Source: Theristus sp. LFF4_11
Taxonomy: Eukaryota; Nematoda; Chromadorea; Monhysterida; Xyalidae
Direction: 5' to 3'
Length of the DNA: 64,000 nucleotides
Assembly (NCBI GenBank): GCA_030248135.1
Contig: JASANC010003385.1
Location: 62,001 to 126,000 of the forward strand
How positions within the stretch are numbered: the stretch's first letter is position 1; every line of letters starts with the position of its first letter. This document shows, piece by piece, positions 35,351-46,424 of this stretch. Under the pieces are notes generated by a model that saw nothing but the letters and a program-made list of their open reading frames with translations, ran no database searches and was not told the DNA's origin. A program made the translations under genes and the position numbers.

Positions 35351-36527
35351 GGGTATTGATAAAACTACAGACCCGCACCCGACCCGACCCGATAAAAATT
35401 GTGTGATAAAACTACAGACCCGATGTCGGGTCTGGTCTAAACCAGAAAAGCATTGATAAAACTACAGACCCGATGTTTTTGAAAAAAATGCTCAAAATTT
35501 GAAAAAAATCAAAAAAATAAAATTGGCCTAAAATCGGTCTAAATGAACCTAATTGGCTGGAAACAGGTTGCAAATCTAAAAACATGTTTTTGCTTGGCGG
35601 GAAATTCAAAGATTGAATCAAAACGTGTCTGGTCACGGTAGTTTTGTTTGCTTCACGCGGCTGATGTTACAAGTTCCATATATGAGGGTGTGGCTCTGCG
35701 AGTAACAAAAAATACACGGCAGTTCTGGGCTCTTATTGGCTGCTCATGTTATCCCCAACGTGCATGAGCGTCGAATATCGAATCAGGATTTCCTGGATTT
35801 CACGCGTTCATTATTGTTGCTGCATGCGGCTGATGTTACACGTTTCGTATATGACAGAGTGTGGCTATGCGAGCAACAACACGACAATGCTGTACTGTGC
35901 AGGGCTTTTGCTGTGCATTGGTGCATGTGGATTGCGATTTGCGATTATCGCTTTTTGTGCAAAATGTCCATCAGATTGTGTGTCGTGTGTTGTATCTCGC
36001 ATAGCCACACTCTATCATATACGAAACGTGTAACATCAGCCGCGTGCAGTAACAATAGTGAAAGCGTGAAATCCAGGAAATCCTGATTCGATATTCGACG
36101 CTCATGCACGTTGGGAAATCGATAACATGAGCAGCCAATAAGAGCCCAGAACTGCCGTGTATTTTTTTTGTTACTCGCAGAGCCACACCCTCATATATGG
36201 AACTTGTAACATCAGCCGCGTGAAGCAAACAAAACTGACTAGACCAGACACGTTTTGATTCAATATTTGAATTTCCCGCCAAACAAAAACATTTTTTTAT
36301 ATTTGCAACCTGGACCCAGCCAACTACGTTTATTTTGGCCGATTTTGGGCCAATTTTATTTTATTTTTGATTTTTTCAAATTTTGGAGCATTTTTTCAAA
36401 AACATCGGGTCTGTAGTTTTATCAACGCTTTTCTGGCCTAGACCCGACCCGACATCGGGTCTGTAGTTTTATCACACAATTTTTATCGGGTCGGGTCGGG
36501 TGCGGGTCTGTAGTTTTATCAATGCCC
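35351..36527. mobile_element. Element D: 1177-bp foldback element with 9-bp target duplication
   Basis: The arms (about 35351-35880 and 35990-36527) are inverted copies. Each end holds three TGATAAAACTACAGACCCG motifs, and the ends read GGGTATTGATAAAACTACAG and GGGCATTGATAAAACTACAG. Each arm also has an internal duplication around GCGGCTGATGTTAC and GAGTGTGGCTATGCGAG. The exact 9-bp repeat ACAACTTTG lies at 35342-35350 and 36528-36536. No transposase is visible. Confidence 0.85.
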
Positions 36528-36831
36528 ACAACTTTGTTTTAAAAAAAAATTTAAAAAAAATTAAAAAAAAATTGGGATTTTTTTGACAACCATCTCTAGT
36601 TCTATTTTCTAGTTAGGGGTTTTGAAATTTTTTTTTATTTTTTTGTTTTTTTAATTGGATTTTTTTTTCAAACTTAAAAAAATTTGAAAAATTTTTCTTC
36701 TACTTTGCTCTGAAAATTCGATTTATGGCATAATTTTTTAAAGTTCAATCCAAATTTTCTTCCCAACTTCTTTGTGTGCTTAGGTAAATGACTGATCCAT
36801 CATCCATCATCAAAAAAAGAAAAACAAAAAT

Positions 36832-39800
36832 ATGGCGGAACTTGATGAAAGAGAAGTGATGTTCCATTTGGATTTGTCACTTGGTGAGCCTGAAGCGTCG
36901 TCGCCACCTGCTTTCAAATCGCCCACATCACCGATTTTAAAATCATCAACCACTGCTCAGGCAAGCGGAAATGTGGACGTTCAGTGTTCTGTTATCGTAT
37001 TTTATTTTTTGTGTTTGGTTGAATTACTTCTGAAATTTGCTTCCGTGAATGGTGAGGTGTGGCATAAGATGCGGAGCGGTGGTTGGCTGTTTTCAGGTCC
37101 GGCCCCCCCCCCCCAAAAATAAAGTCACATGCTATTATCTATCTAAAAAATTTCAGCCAGCTATCTATCTAAAAATCCCCTCGAAGATATAAAATGAGTC
37201 ATTTTTGACCAAAATTGACCATTTTTGCCCCCCCCCCCAAAATTTTCCAGCTATCTATCTATCTGGAAAATTTGCTCCAGCTATCTATATCGCCCCCACC
37301 CCCCAAACCCCCGGCTCTGGAACAACTATGGTGTAGGCTGTCCACAACAACCAAATCTGTCATGAAAGATGAAAGTCAGCACCTCAGCAGCCGGGGTTAC
37401 GGGCATTCCATCGCTTTCAGTATCACGGCTCCAATCAGTCCAGTTCCAGATTCCAGTGGGAAATTAGTTATGGACAGTCAGAGAACACCAAATAAAATGT
37501 AAAAGTCAGTCGGTTGGATGGAGCCAGATATTATTGTTTTTGTCATTGTGATGAATTGGGTAATAAAGAAAGGTGAGCATGGTGAGGCAAGGCCACAACG
37601 CACATATTGATGATTGTTTACTGCTCGCGCAGCGCAGACCGCCAGCCAATAGAAACCGTTCGTGCGCTGCAGGCACGCCGCGATGCGTTTCGCAAGAGCT
37701 CACAACAACAACCGAAACGCCAGAAAACCTCGGTGCGTTTTTCGTTCGGCACAAACGACGACGGCAGCGTTCAGTCGCCGACCGGCACGCTCTCGTCGAT
37801 CGGAAATCGGCCGCCGAAATTCGCGTTCTCGCTGGCGGACTCCGTGAATTCGTCCAACTCACGACAGGACACGTTCGATGACGAGGAGTTCCCGCCGCCC
37901 GTGACGTTCCTGCGACAGGACAGCATTATTATAAAGGTGTGCGGTGTTTGTTTTGAATGCTCTTTTCACTGTTCCCACCTTTTCATTTTATCATCATAAT
38001 CATGGAGTCTATTGGAGCTTGATTTTTTGTTGATTTTTTGTCATGAGTTGATGCGTCTGTGATCACCGCGCGTGTTTGGTGTCTGTGTTTCGTCTTGCTG
38101 TGTGTCCACAGTGTCCGTTTGTGTCTGCGCGGACTGCGTCTGCGGCGTGATCGTCTGTGATTGGACGCGTGCCGTCTGTGTAGGCTCGGAGTCGGAGTGA
38201 ACGGCGCGTCTGAAATAGGACTGAAGTTGTCATTGTGATTGGCTGAGGGCACATCTGCGTATGGCTACACAATACACTCATCGATTTCCGGAATATGCTT
38301 GTTGTTGATGTTGAGAGTCAAATGCCGTGGTTTTTTTAGCACATTTTTTCAGTGGTGGCGGTGATTTGCGCTGTTTTGAGATTGATTTTGCAACACGAAG
38401 CGTGTTTTTGACACGTGGCTCTCTGGTGTTGTTCGTGCCGAAAAGTACGTGTCTTCGGTGTCCATGCTTGGTGGTGGCGTTTTTGTAACCTGAGCAGTGA
38501 ATGATAGCAGACATTGAAGCAATTAGTGTGCTATGGTCTAATTTGAGTACGACGAGTACGGCGACGTACGTCTGCATACGTCAGGCATAAACGGGCCTTA
38601 ATGCAGCCGTGCAACAAGCTTGTAACGAACGAACAAAAAGCGTTCGACAATTCAGTGTTTTTTGGAACAATTAAAAGTTTTTTATTATTTTCTGAACAGA
38701 AATTCGCGTGCGCAGTTGTGTTTTCATTCAGTCTGCTTGTTGGTCACAGAAATTCAAAACTCCCGCCCGTGTGCGTGCGCGCGCGTGCCAGCGAGACGCC
38801 TCAGCTTACAAAGAGGCAGACTGGCAAAGCTGCACGCGTACACAAACTCGGCGCACGCACGCACACGTTAGCTGAGTTGTATTAGCGTGTATGTGGCAGT
38901 AGCAAGCAAGCCCGTCATAGCTGCAGCCTGCAGCTTTGCTATGCTAGTAACAACAACAACAGCACGCCCGTGAGCAGAATTTCAAGCTCGCACCGTTGGC
39001 ACGGTTTTATCGATTCGATTTTTGCGTTGCTTCGTCATTCTGCACTTTTCATCTGGTGTTATGCAAGAGTGTACAGCTACTTGAGCTTGGCCATTTTGTT
39101 GTTGGTGGTTTCTTTTCGTTTTTTTTGAATAAGAACTGTTCATTTTTTGAGTATAACTAAGCGTCTTTGCATCATTTTTTGATGAAAACGCTGAATTTTT
39201 TGCGATATTTTGTTGAACGAACCGTTCGTACGTCATTACATCGTCATTTCTGGTAATGATGGCCAATGATACCGACAATGAATGCGGTGTAGGTTTTTGT
39301 CAAGTTTTGACGAATTTCATTTATTCAAGTAATCCTCGAAGTGAGTTAAATTCTTCGTGGCACCTTTTTTTGTATCTTCAACGCTGGTTAGCTGCATGGT
39401 GGGTGTTTGCTATATTGGTATATCTAATTGTGTACCTATTAGTGCTCAATCAAAGCTGCCTAATCAGCATCAGCTGTGCACAATCACTTGTTCGTTTAAT
39501 CCGGTTGTCGAACTTCCAGGTGAAGCCCGGCCAAACATTCACGATTTGGGCCGATGTCCGTGTGGTGGAGAAATCAGCGTGCGACGCAAAGCTAGGCACA
39601 CTCGGTGAGCTGCGTCACGTCATCAGAACAGGCACGCCGGCGAGGGTGCGTTGCTGTTTTGTTAGTTTTCGCACTGATTTATCGATACTTGCCAGTCGAA
39701 AAGCACAACAAATAAATCAACCAAGTTGTAGGTTGTTTCTCTGCATTTCGGCCTGGCCAACATATGCAGAAGAGTAGGTGGCCTTGGTACTTTTTTAGGT

Positions 39801-42800
39801 GAAAAAGTTCCTCCGCGACAATCACTGGACTGCCGGTCATCGGATTCGTGCAGAACTGTGGAAAGAGCTCTGTCGAGATCGCGAGCACGCCGGACGGGTC
39901 ACCGTGTACAACGAGCACATCGAGAAAATGAAGAAATCTGCACGTGCGTTTTGTTACAGGGCGTTGCTTACTGCGTGATGGCGAAACAGTGTGTGCATTA
40001 CAAATAGGACTTATCTGTAACGCGATTTTGTAATCAATCGACGCTCCGATTTTACGCGCAGTTGAGAAACGCAATTTCTTTCGTCGCAGCACCGTCATTT
40101 CATTTAGACGGCAACGACAGTCCCAAACTCAAACACTAGAACGCTGCCACGTGTGAATATTGGAGTTGTTGCTGTGCCTGTGTGTTTGTTTGGGTTGTCA
40201 GAATAAGTTGACAGCGTCCAATAATGAAGAAACTGTCGCATTTGGTGCATTGAACCTACACAACCGATTGCAGTGCCGTGCCGACCGAACATGCTGCATG
40301 CGAGCGGCATGGTGTTGCACGATCACCGATTGAACGACGACGGCCGCGACACGCTGCTACGCCTGCTGACCGTGATCGAGGAGCAGCGGCCTGACTACAC
40401 GTACATTCCGGTTCGTTGGTGCGTGTGCGATGGTGTGCCTGGCTGGCACGTGCTGTGCCACATTCATCCGCTGATCTCCATGGCGGCGCCAGCATGGCAC
40501 GCCACGTTTCCACCACCACCGTCGCACGGCGAACTATGGTGCATGCGGGCTTGAATGATTCCGAGTTGAAAGATGTCATGTGATCTAATTATTCGTGTCA
40601 TTGAACTCGCAGCCGCCGTTTCATCTCGGTCTTCATGTTCGGTGCCTTAATAGTAATTTCTGATCGTGTTCCCCAGCCAGTCCTATTCTCGTTTGCCCGA
40701 CCAATGCAATCGCCGCCGCATCATGAACTCCACCCGCACAACAGCATGCTGTATTCGAGTGAGTTCTCCCAGTATTGCGCATGTCTGGCCGTTTCTCTCC
40801 AGATCTTGTACCCGCTGGGCGCCCTGCTGTTGCACTACATGGACGAAGCGGACGCATTCGCGTGCATCCTGACGCTGCTGGACAGACGCGGCTGGTTCCT
40901 GCTGCAGACGGACATCGCCATCGCCGCCTCCAGACGCACCGTGCTCAGGCTCGTCAAGAAGCACAAGGTCGGGCGGCTACACTCGATCGGGGGCAGTTTG
41001 CGCCGCTCGGCGACGTGACGTGCTGTTGTTGTCACCCTCGTGGCCTGCTGGTAGTGCGTTAGACTCGTTGTCTGTGCGCTCGGGGTCGAGCGCTCGTCGA
41101 GGGGTGTATAGGCACTTGGTGACAGAGAAAACTCGATGGGCGCCCTACTCGATGGCGTTCTGTACGCTTCTCTGCGTTAGCCCTAGCTGTAAAAACATCG
41201 CCTAAAATCCCCAACAACAAGAGCGGTAAACCGAGCCATACCGTTCGCAATTCGAGTTGACCAACCGCACGGTAAAGTGCTTTTTTTTTGAATTTTCAAC
41301 CGAAACCGCCACCGTGACTCTGGAAAGGTGAACTGCTGCTACCCAACTTTGATGATGCTGCTGGTGTAGTTGCTGAGTACAGTCCAATTGAAAACATTGA
41401 AAGATGCACTCGTCCTTGCGTGAAGCATTATGGAACTTTGATTACGAAATTCGACACTGTATTTGCTGTTGTTTCCCGCACACAGAATCACGTGTACAAC
41501 GAAGTGCGCAAACTGCTCGCCGGTTCCAACGACGAGACTGTGATAGAGGAAGTGTTTGCCGAATGGAAGTCGTGGGTGTTCAGGGATTTGCCGTTTGATT
41601 ATGTCGTTAGTCGCGATGTTTTTTGGTTTTCAGTTTTTCGCTTTGCTTTAGCAGCTGGGCAGGGTTATATTGAGCTTTGATTGGCTGCAAGTAGAGTCAT
41701 AGTCTGATGACTCGGCAGCTTCTTTAGACGTGTGATTTGTTGACGCACAGAGTCACAAACAAACATACAGGCACACGCAAGCGATATTACAATGCGCGCA
41801 AATTTTCCGTTGCCAGTGCGTTCTTTTGTAATAGTAAAATTCTAATTAAGCAAAAAAAAGCTTTTCCACGTACAGGTGCGAATAGTCGACTGTTTTCTAT
41901 ACGAAGGACAAAAGGTGTTGTTCAGAGTAACGTTGTCAGTATTGCACTATTGGTGAGTCCACTTGGGTGGACGTTTTTTTAATTTTAGTACAACAAGTCT
42001 ATTAGGTGTATTGTATGGCAGGATGGTGATGTTTTTAGTACCACAATTTAGTGATTGGTATTGAACTGCGGTCAGTTAAATGTGTTAGAAATTTAACATA
42101 TGACATTTTTAATTTCAAATGTTGATCAAAAAGAATCAAAATCACCAAACTCCTAGGTATCGTTGGCATAAGGCGCGCCCCCTGCGGATGCCAGCTGGCC
42201 AGTGGACACCGAGGATGTTGACCGAAGAAATCCGACAATTCTGTGGTTCAATACACGTTTCACAGGAAAAATTAATGAAAGTTGGTCGTTGTTTTTGCAT
42301 TTATTCACACTTTTGTGGGCATATGACATGATGGAAAAAATAAGCGGACATGGTGATTGGGTGCCTGGCGCTGTATGCTCGTTCTTTTTTCACCAGCGTG
42401 GTGGCGGTGCATTCAACTTGGTTCAACCTGCTTGGCGACACCAAGGAGGACAGCCCGCATTGCAAGTTTCGAAATCATTTGCAATGTTCGGCTCGTTGTA
42501 CCACCATAACAGTGTTCAGAATTGGTGCACTTCAAAAGAGTGATGTTCAGTTTGCTGTCCTCTTGATCGGCTGCGTTGTATCAGTTATTTCAAACCACAA
42601 ATTATTAGTTTGTGGTTTTATCAGAATTTTGTTCCACGGTAAGATTGGATAATAACAGCTGGCGTGGCAGCTTCGCAGCGTTCCTGAACCAACAGCAAAC
42701 TGCTTTTTGAAGCCACCTGGTTTGTTATGTTAGCGTATACCGGCAACATGGGCACATTTGAACGGTAAACACAGCGTGTTTCTCAGAACGCGTTCAACGT

Positions 42801-44850
42801 GCGCAACCTGAAGACGTCCTCGATCAACAAAGAGCAAGAGAACAGCGAGATGATGCGCCGACGCGCCGACGTCGAACTGGCCAGACGGGCATCGGAGTTC
42901 AACATGAAGAAGATCTCCATGTCCGTGCACAGCGCGTTCGTCGATCTGCTCACCACGAGCTTTGACGCCATCGACGGACCAATGGTGCGGTTTTTCTTGT
43001 TGTCGTCGGTGTTGGAAGTTTCGTTTTTGTTGTTGTGGAATGCGGTGCGGTGCGGTTATGAACAGTATGAGTCAGAGTTCGGTGATGACGATTGACGACC
43101 AGGTGGGTCGATTGGTAAAGTGATGCTGTTTGTTTGTTTCGTTTCGTTGGCTCTTGTTGGTTTTTTTTGTACCAGGATAACTAACACCCAGCTGTTGCAT
43201 GGGGTTCTCATTCAATTCGGTTCGGCACATCTCCGGCTGCTTGTCTGGTCGTTTATCGACGCAGTGTGCAGCCTAATCAGCGCGTTCAGTCCTGTTTCAA
43301 ACGTTTGCTGCCTTTTTCAACGGAGCCCACCCAAACAATGCCCGTTGTCATTGTCATGGTTGTGTTGCGAGCAGCAGTTTTCTATTTGTCTGACCTGCTG
43401 CAGGCACTGGAGCTGTCGCAATGGCTGCCGCAACGCATCTCGCTGCGCCCGCCGCTGCTGCTGTACAATCTGCACGAGCACGGCACCAGCTTCAACAATC
43501 TCTGGACGCGACTGGCGGACGCGGCGCCGACCGTGTTTCTCATCAGAGCCGCTGACCAGTCGGTATGCGTGCCACCGTGCGATGTTGTTGTTGTTTATTC
43601 GAGACACTTTGGAGTGTCCGCCAAGTGTACAATGGAAACTGGTTTCCAAACCAGCAAAAATTGATCACACAGGCCAACCTGTGGGGCTCTGTTTGGGTAG
43701 TGAGAAAACAAGCCGGTATTGAGAATACAGTTTAATAAAGTTTGGACCAGTGCGAATGTGTGTGTTTGGTAACGGGTTTTTCAGGTGTTTCCATTAAAGT
43801 TGATTTTTGCGCTTGGTTTTTTCAACAATACAATAACCGTTACTCTTGAACAGTGAAAAAAACAGCAAAAACGTGTGTCGTTGGTCAGATCTTTGGCGCC
43901 TACTGTTCGACATCGTGGAGTGAACGCCTGAGCAAGGCGAGATTAAAATCGAGCTACTTCGGCACGGGCGAGTGTTTTCTGTTCTCAATTGTGGACGATC
44001 GACCAACGAAATTCGCGTGGGTCGGCGCCGATGGCACGAAAACGACGCCGGCTGAGGAGATGTTCCAAGCGGCCGGCACGAACTGGCTGAAAATTGGCGG
44101 AGGGTGCGTGCGCGGCGTACGCCTGTTGTTCGGTGGACAATGTTGCTTTTCGCTGCCGTGTGGCTGCTGCTGCTGCCATGCGTTGACGTGCCGATTGTTC
44201 ATATGGACCATGATTTGCTGAAACACGGATTTCACGCTCACTTCTTGTTGTGCATCCTTCTAGGGGTGTTTTTCTAGGTGGGGTGCGTGGTGTCGATACG
44301 GTCCGGTTGTGGGGGGGCTGTCGATCTGCGAACTTTTGCGAACTTTTCGAGCGGTTTGAGTTTTGGAAAGTAAGAAATAAAAAAGGTAAACATTGAAAAA
44401 CAATACCACGTGAAAAGGTTCTGTTTCGAACACTTCCAGCGAGACAATTTTTTGTGGTCTATGGGATTATTCCAGTGAGGCAATTTTTTGTGGTCTATGG
44501 GATTATTCCAGTGAGGCAATTTTTTGTGGTCTATGGGATTATTCCAGTGAGGCAATTTTTTTGTGGTCTATGGGATTATTCCAGTGAGACGTTGACCAAC
44601 GCTACGGTCCACGTTGCACAAGTGAAAAATGAAACTTCGTTCAATGTTTTGTAATGTGTTTTTGTGGTCTTGCAATTGTATTTGTGGCATTCCGTGCAGT
44701 GGCGGCGACGGTCTGTGCATCAGCGGTGAGCTCGTCTGCGGTTACTCGGAGCGCTGCGATACTTTCCAAAACCAACCGCTGGCTGCAAACGCGCGCGACT
44801 TTGACATTGTCAACTTTCAGGTGTTTGGATTCGTCGAGTTGGAAGGATAG
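36832..44850 (+). CDS. TBC1D24: TBC1D24/Skywalker-type protein: TBC domain plus TLDc domain
   Basis: Well-supported exons are 37633-37936, 39520-39645, 39799-39943, 40274-40410, 40803-40967, 41486-41605, 41876-41952, 42157-42280, 42787-42984, 43404-43562, 43889-44103 and 44700-44850, with phases agreeing throughout. An exon ending 37498 (RTPNK) joins the first in frame, and the ATG at 36832 (MAELDEREV) is a likely start, though its junction is uncertain. TBC1D24 controls synaptic vesicle and endosome traffic through Rab/ARF6 binding. TBC part: NHWTAGHRIRAELWKELC, LLLHYMDEADAF, VFAEWKSWVFRDLP, VRIVDCFLYEGQKVLFRV. TLDc part: LSQWLPQRISLRPPLLLY, IFGAYCSTSWSER, SYFGTGECFLF, GGGGGDGLCI, ERCDTFQNQPL. 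The N terminus is Ser/Gln-rich and probably disordered. A SINE sits in the intron at 40968-41485. Confidence 0.88.
37097..37331. mobile_element. Element A, copy 3 (left end missing)
   Basis: C runs, AAAGTCACATG, (ATCT)n runs, TCGAAGATATAAAATGAGTC and the right end GGCTCTGGAACAACTATG. It lies in a 5' intron of the TBC1D24 gene. Confidence 0.75.
41029..41206 (+). repeat. tRNA-derived SINE, copy 5
   Basis: Near full length: CACCCTCGTGGCCTGCTGG, GGGTCGAGCGCTCGTCGAGG, GGTGTATAGGCACTTGGTGA, CGATGGGCGCCCTACTCGAT and CTGTACGCTTCTCTGCG, ending AACATCGCCTAAAAT. It lies in a TBC1D24 intron. Confidence 0.9.
44440..44590. repeat. 36-bp tandem repeat, about four copies
   Basis: The unit contains TTTTTTGTGGTCTATGGG and ATTATTCCAGTGAGGC, and the copies are almost identical. 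It lies in the last TBC1D24 intron (44104-44699). Since 36 is a multiple of three, it keeps one frame open, which mimics a repeat peptide. Confidence 0.92.
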
Positions 44851-46424
44851 GGAGATTTCACGTTTTTTTGTTTTTGAGTTTTTATTATTATTATCGCATT
44901 TTGTAACACAAATCGGCAATTTTCACACCAGATGACAGTCGCACACAGGCAGCTGGCTGATTGGTACCTATCTGTTTGGTCTTGAACTTGGAAAGTTTTT
45001 ATTTTCCCTCTATTTTTGGGCGATTTTCTGAACACTGAACAAGATTTCTCCTGTTAGTCGTGATAATACTTGTCTGCACTTTCTTTGTTTTTTTCTGACT
45101 ATTTTGCAGTCCAGTCGAAGTTCAATCAGTGAGTGGGTGCTTCTTTAATTGCACTTTATTGATTGGTTAATTGAGTTTGGATCACTGTCATGCAGGGTTA
45201 GTGTTTGGATTCGCACTTTGTTCTTAATTCGCACGTCTGAAATTTTTAGGGTGACTTTTTGACATTGTTAGATTTAAAGTTTTGATTTTATTGCGCCTGT
45301 GTCAAACAAGTGTCAATATTTAGCTGTGTGACGGGGCAAATAAGAGTCGTCAAATTTTGAATTCCGCTTTTTTCAGGAACTGCATTTTCTGCATAAACAT
45401 TTTCTGTTTGCTGTCGTTTTCTGCTTGTTTTCTCCATTGCATTGTGATATTTTATTTCCTATTTTCTGTAATCTTATATCTATCTTTTTGGTTCTGTGAC
45501 TCAATGCGTTTGCAGACGTTGAGAGGAACTATAGTTTGATGCTTGATTTGGCAATTCAAAATTACCTATGTGACCCGGTCAAATCTCAGGGATTTGGGTC
45601 ACTTCATCGGTTTTGAATTCCCTCGTCACGCTTGAACTGCGATCCCATTTATGAGCGCACTGAGTTGCCGAACCAAAAGAAAAGATAATAGTTGGACACA
45701 GTGCAGGCACACACAATTGGAGTCACTACTTTGGTTATGTTGTACAGCTTGTTTGTTGGACTTTTTGTTGTTTCCTGGTTGTTAGTTTCATAGGTTAATG
45801 GAAAATCAGTCCTGCAGATATTTAAAGTTTTTCTATTTACCCTGTGCAATAATTTTCTGGGCGTTCTGCTTGTTTGTTTTTCCGATTACTCAAATCAATT
45901 GTGCTATTTGTAACTCGTTTTTAGATTTATCTATGTTTTTTGTTAGTTTATTGTTAGTTCTGCGTTTGTTTAGTGTGTGAGTTTTGTTACGTTATGTTTG
46001 TTTCTAGTACTATGTGTAATTGTATATCGTAAATATTATAATTGTTATCAAATCCAAGACATCATTATTGGTTGGTTAATTCGCTTGAAGGATACTCTTG
46101 CAGCAAAAAAATACTGAAACGGTAAAAAATTATGCACTTTCAAGTGGGCAAACTCGTTTCTTTGAAAGTTCGGTTGCAGAAACAACCAGTCAGCATAGAC
46201 GCACTGATTATTTGTGAACAATGATCAAAGATCAATCAACAACAAACAAAACGGCTAGCGGATTGGCTGCATTTTTGAATTCGAGCTTGATGTAGCCAAT
46301 CAGATTTAGCTTTGCTAGTTTGCATGTGAGTCGCGTTGTGTGCACATGATTTCATCTGTTTGGCTAGTTTCCGTTTCCAGAAAAAGAATTCGTTGAAACT
46401 AAAAAAAAACAAGGAGTCCTCGCC
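44851..46424. other. Intergenic between TBC1D24 and MPDU1
   Basis: An AT-rich, T-rich stretch without coding signal. It holds the 3' flank of TBC1D24 and the 5' flank of MPDU1. ATTGGCTG/AGCCAATCA motifs lie near 46262 and 46294. A possible 5' acceptor (TTTCCAG) precedes the MPDU1 start near 46379. Confidence 0.55.

Noticed and set aside
39256..39777. 173-codon plus-strand frame overlapping a TBC1D24 exon
   Set aside because: Only 39520-39645 has the right frame, splice sites and coding composition; the rest reads through introns.
44454..44654. Open frame with VYGIIPVRQFF repeats
   Set aside because: It is the 36-bp intronic tandem repeat, not an exon.
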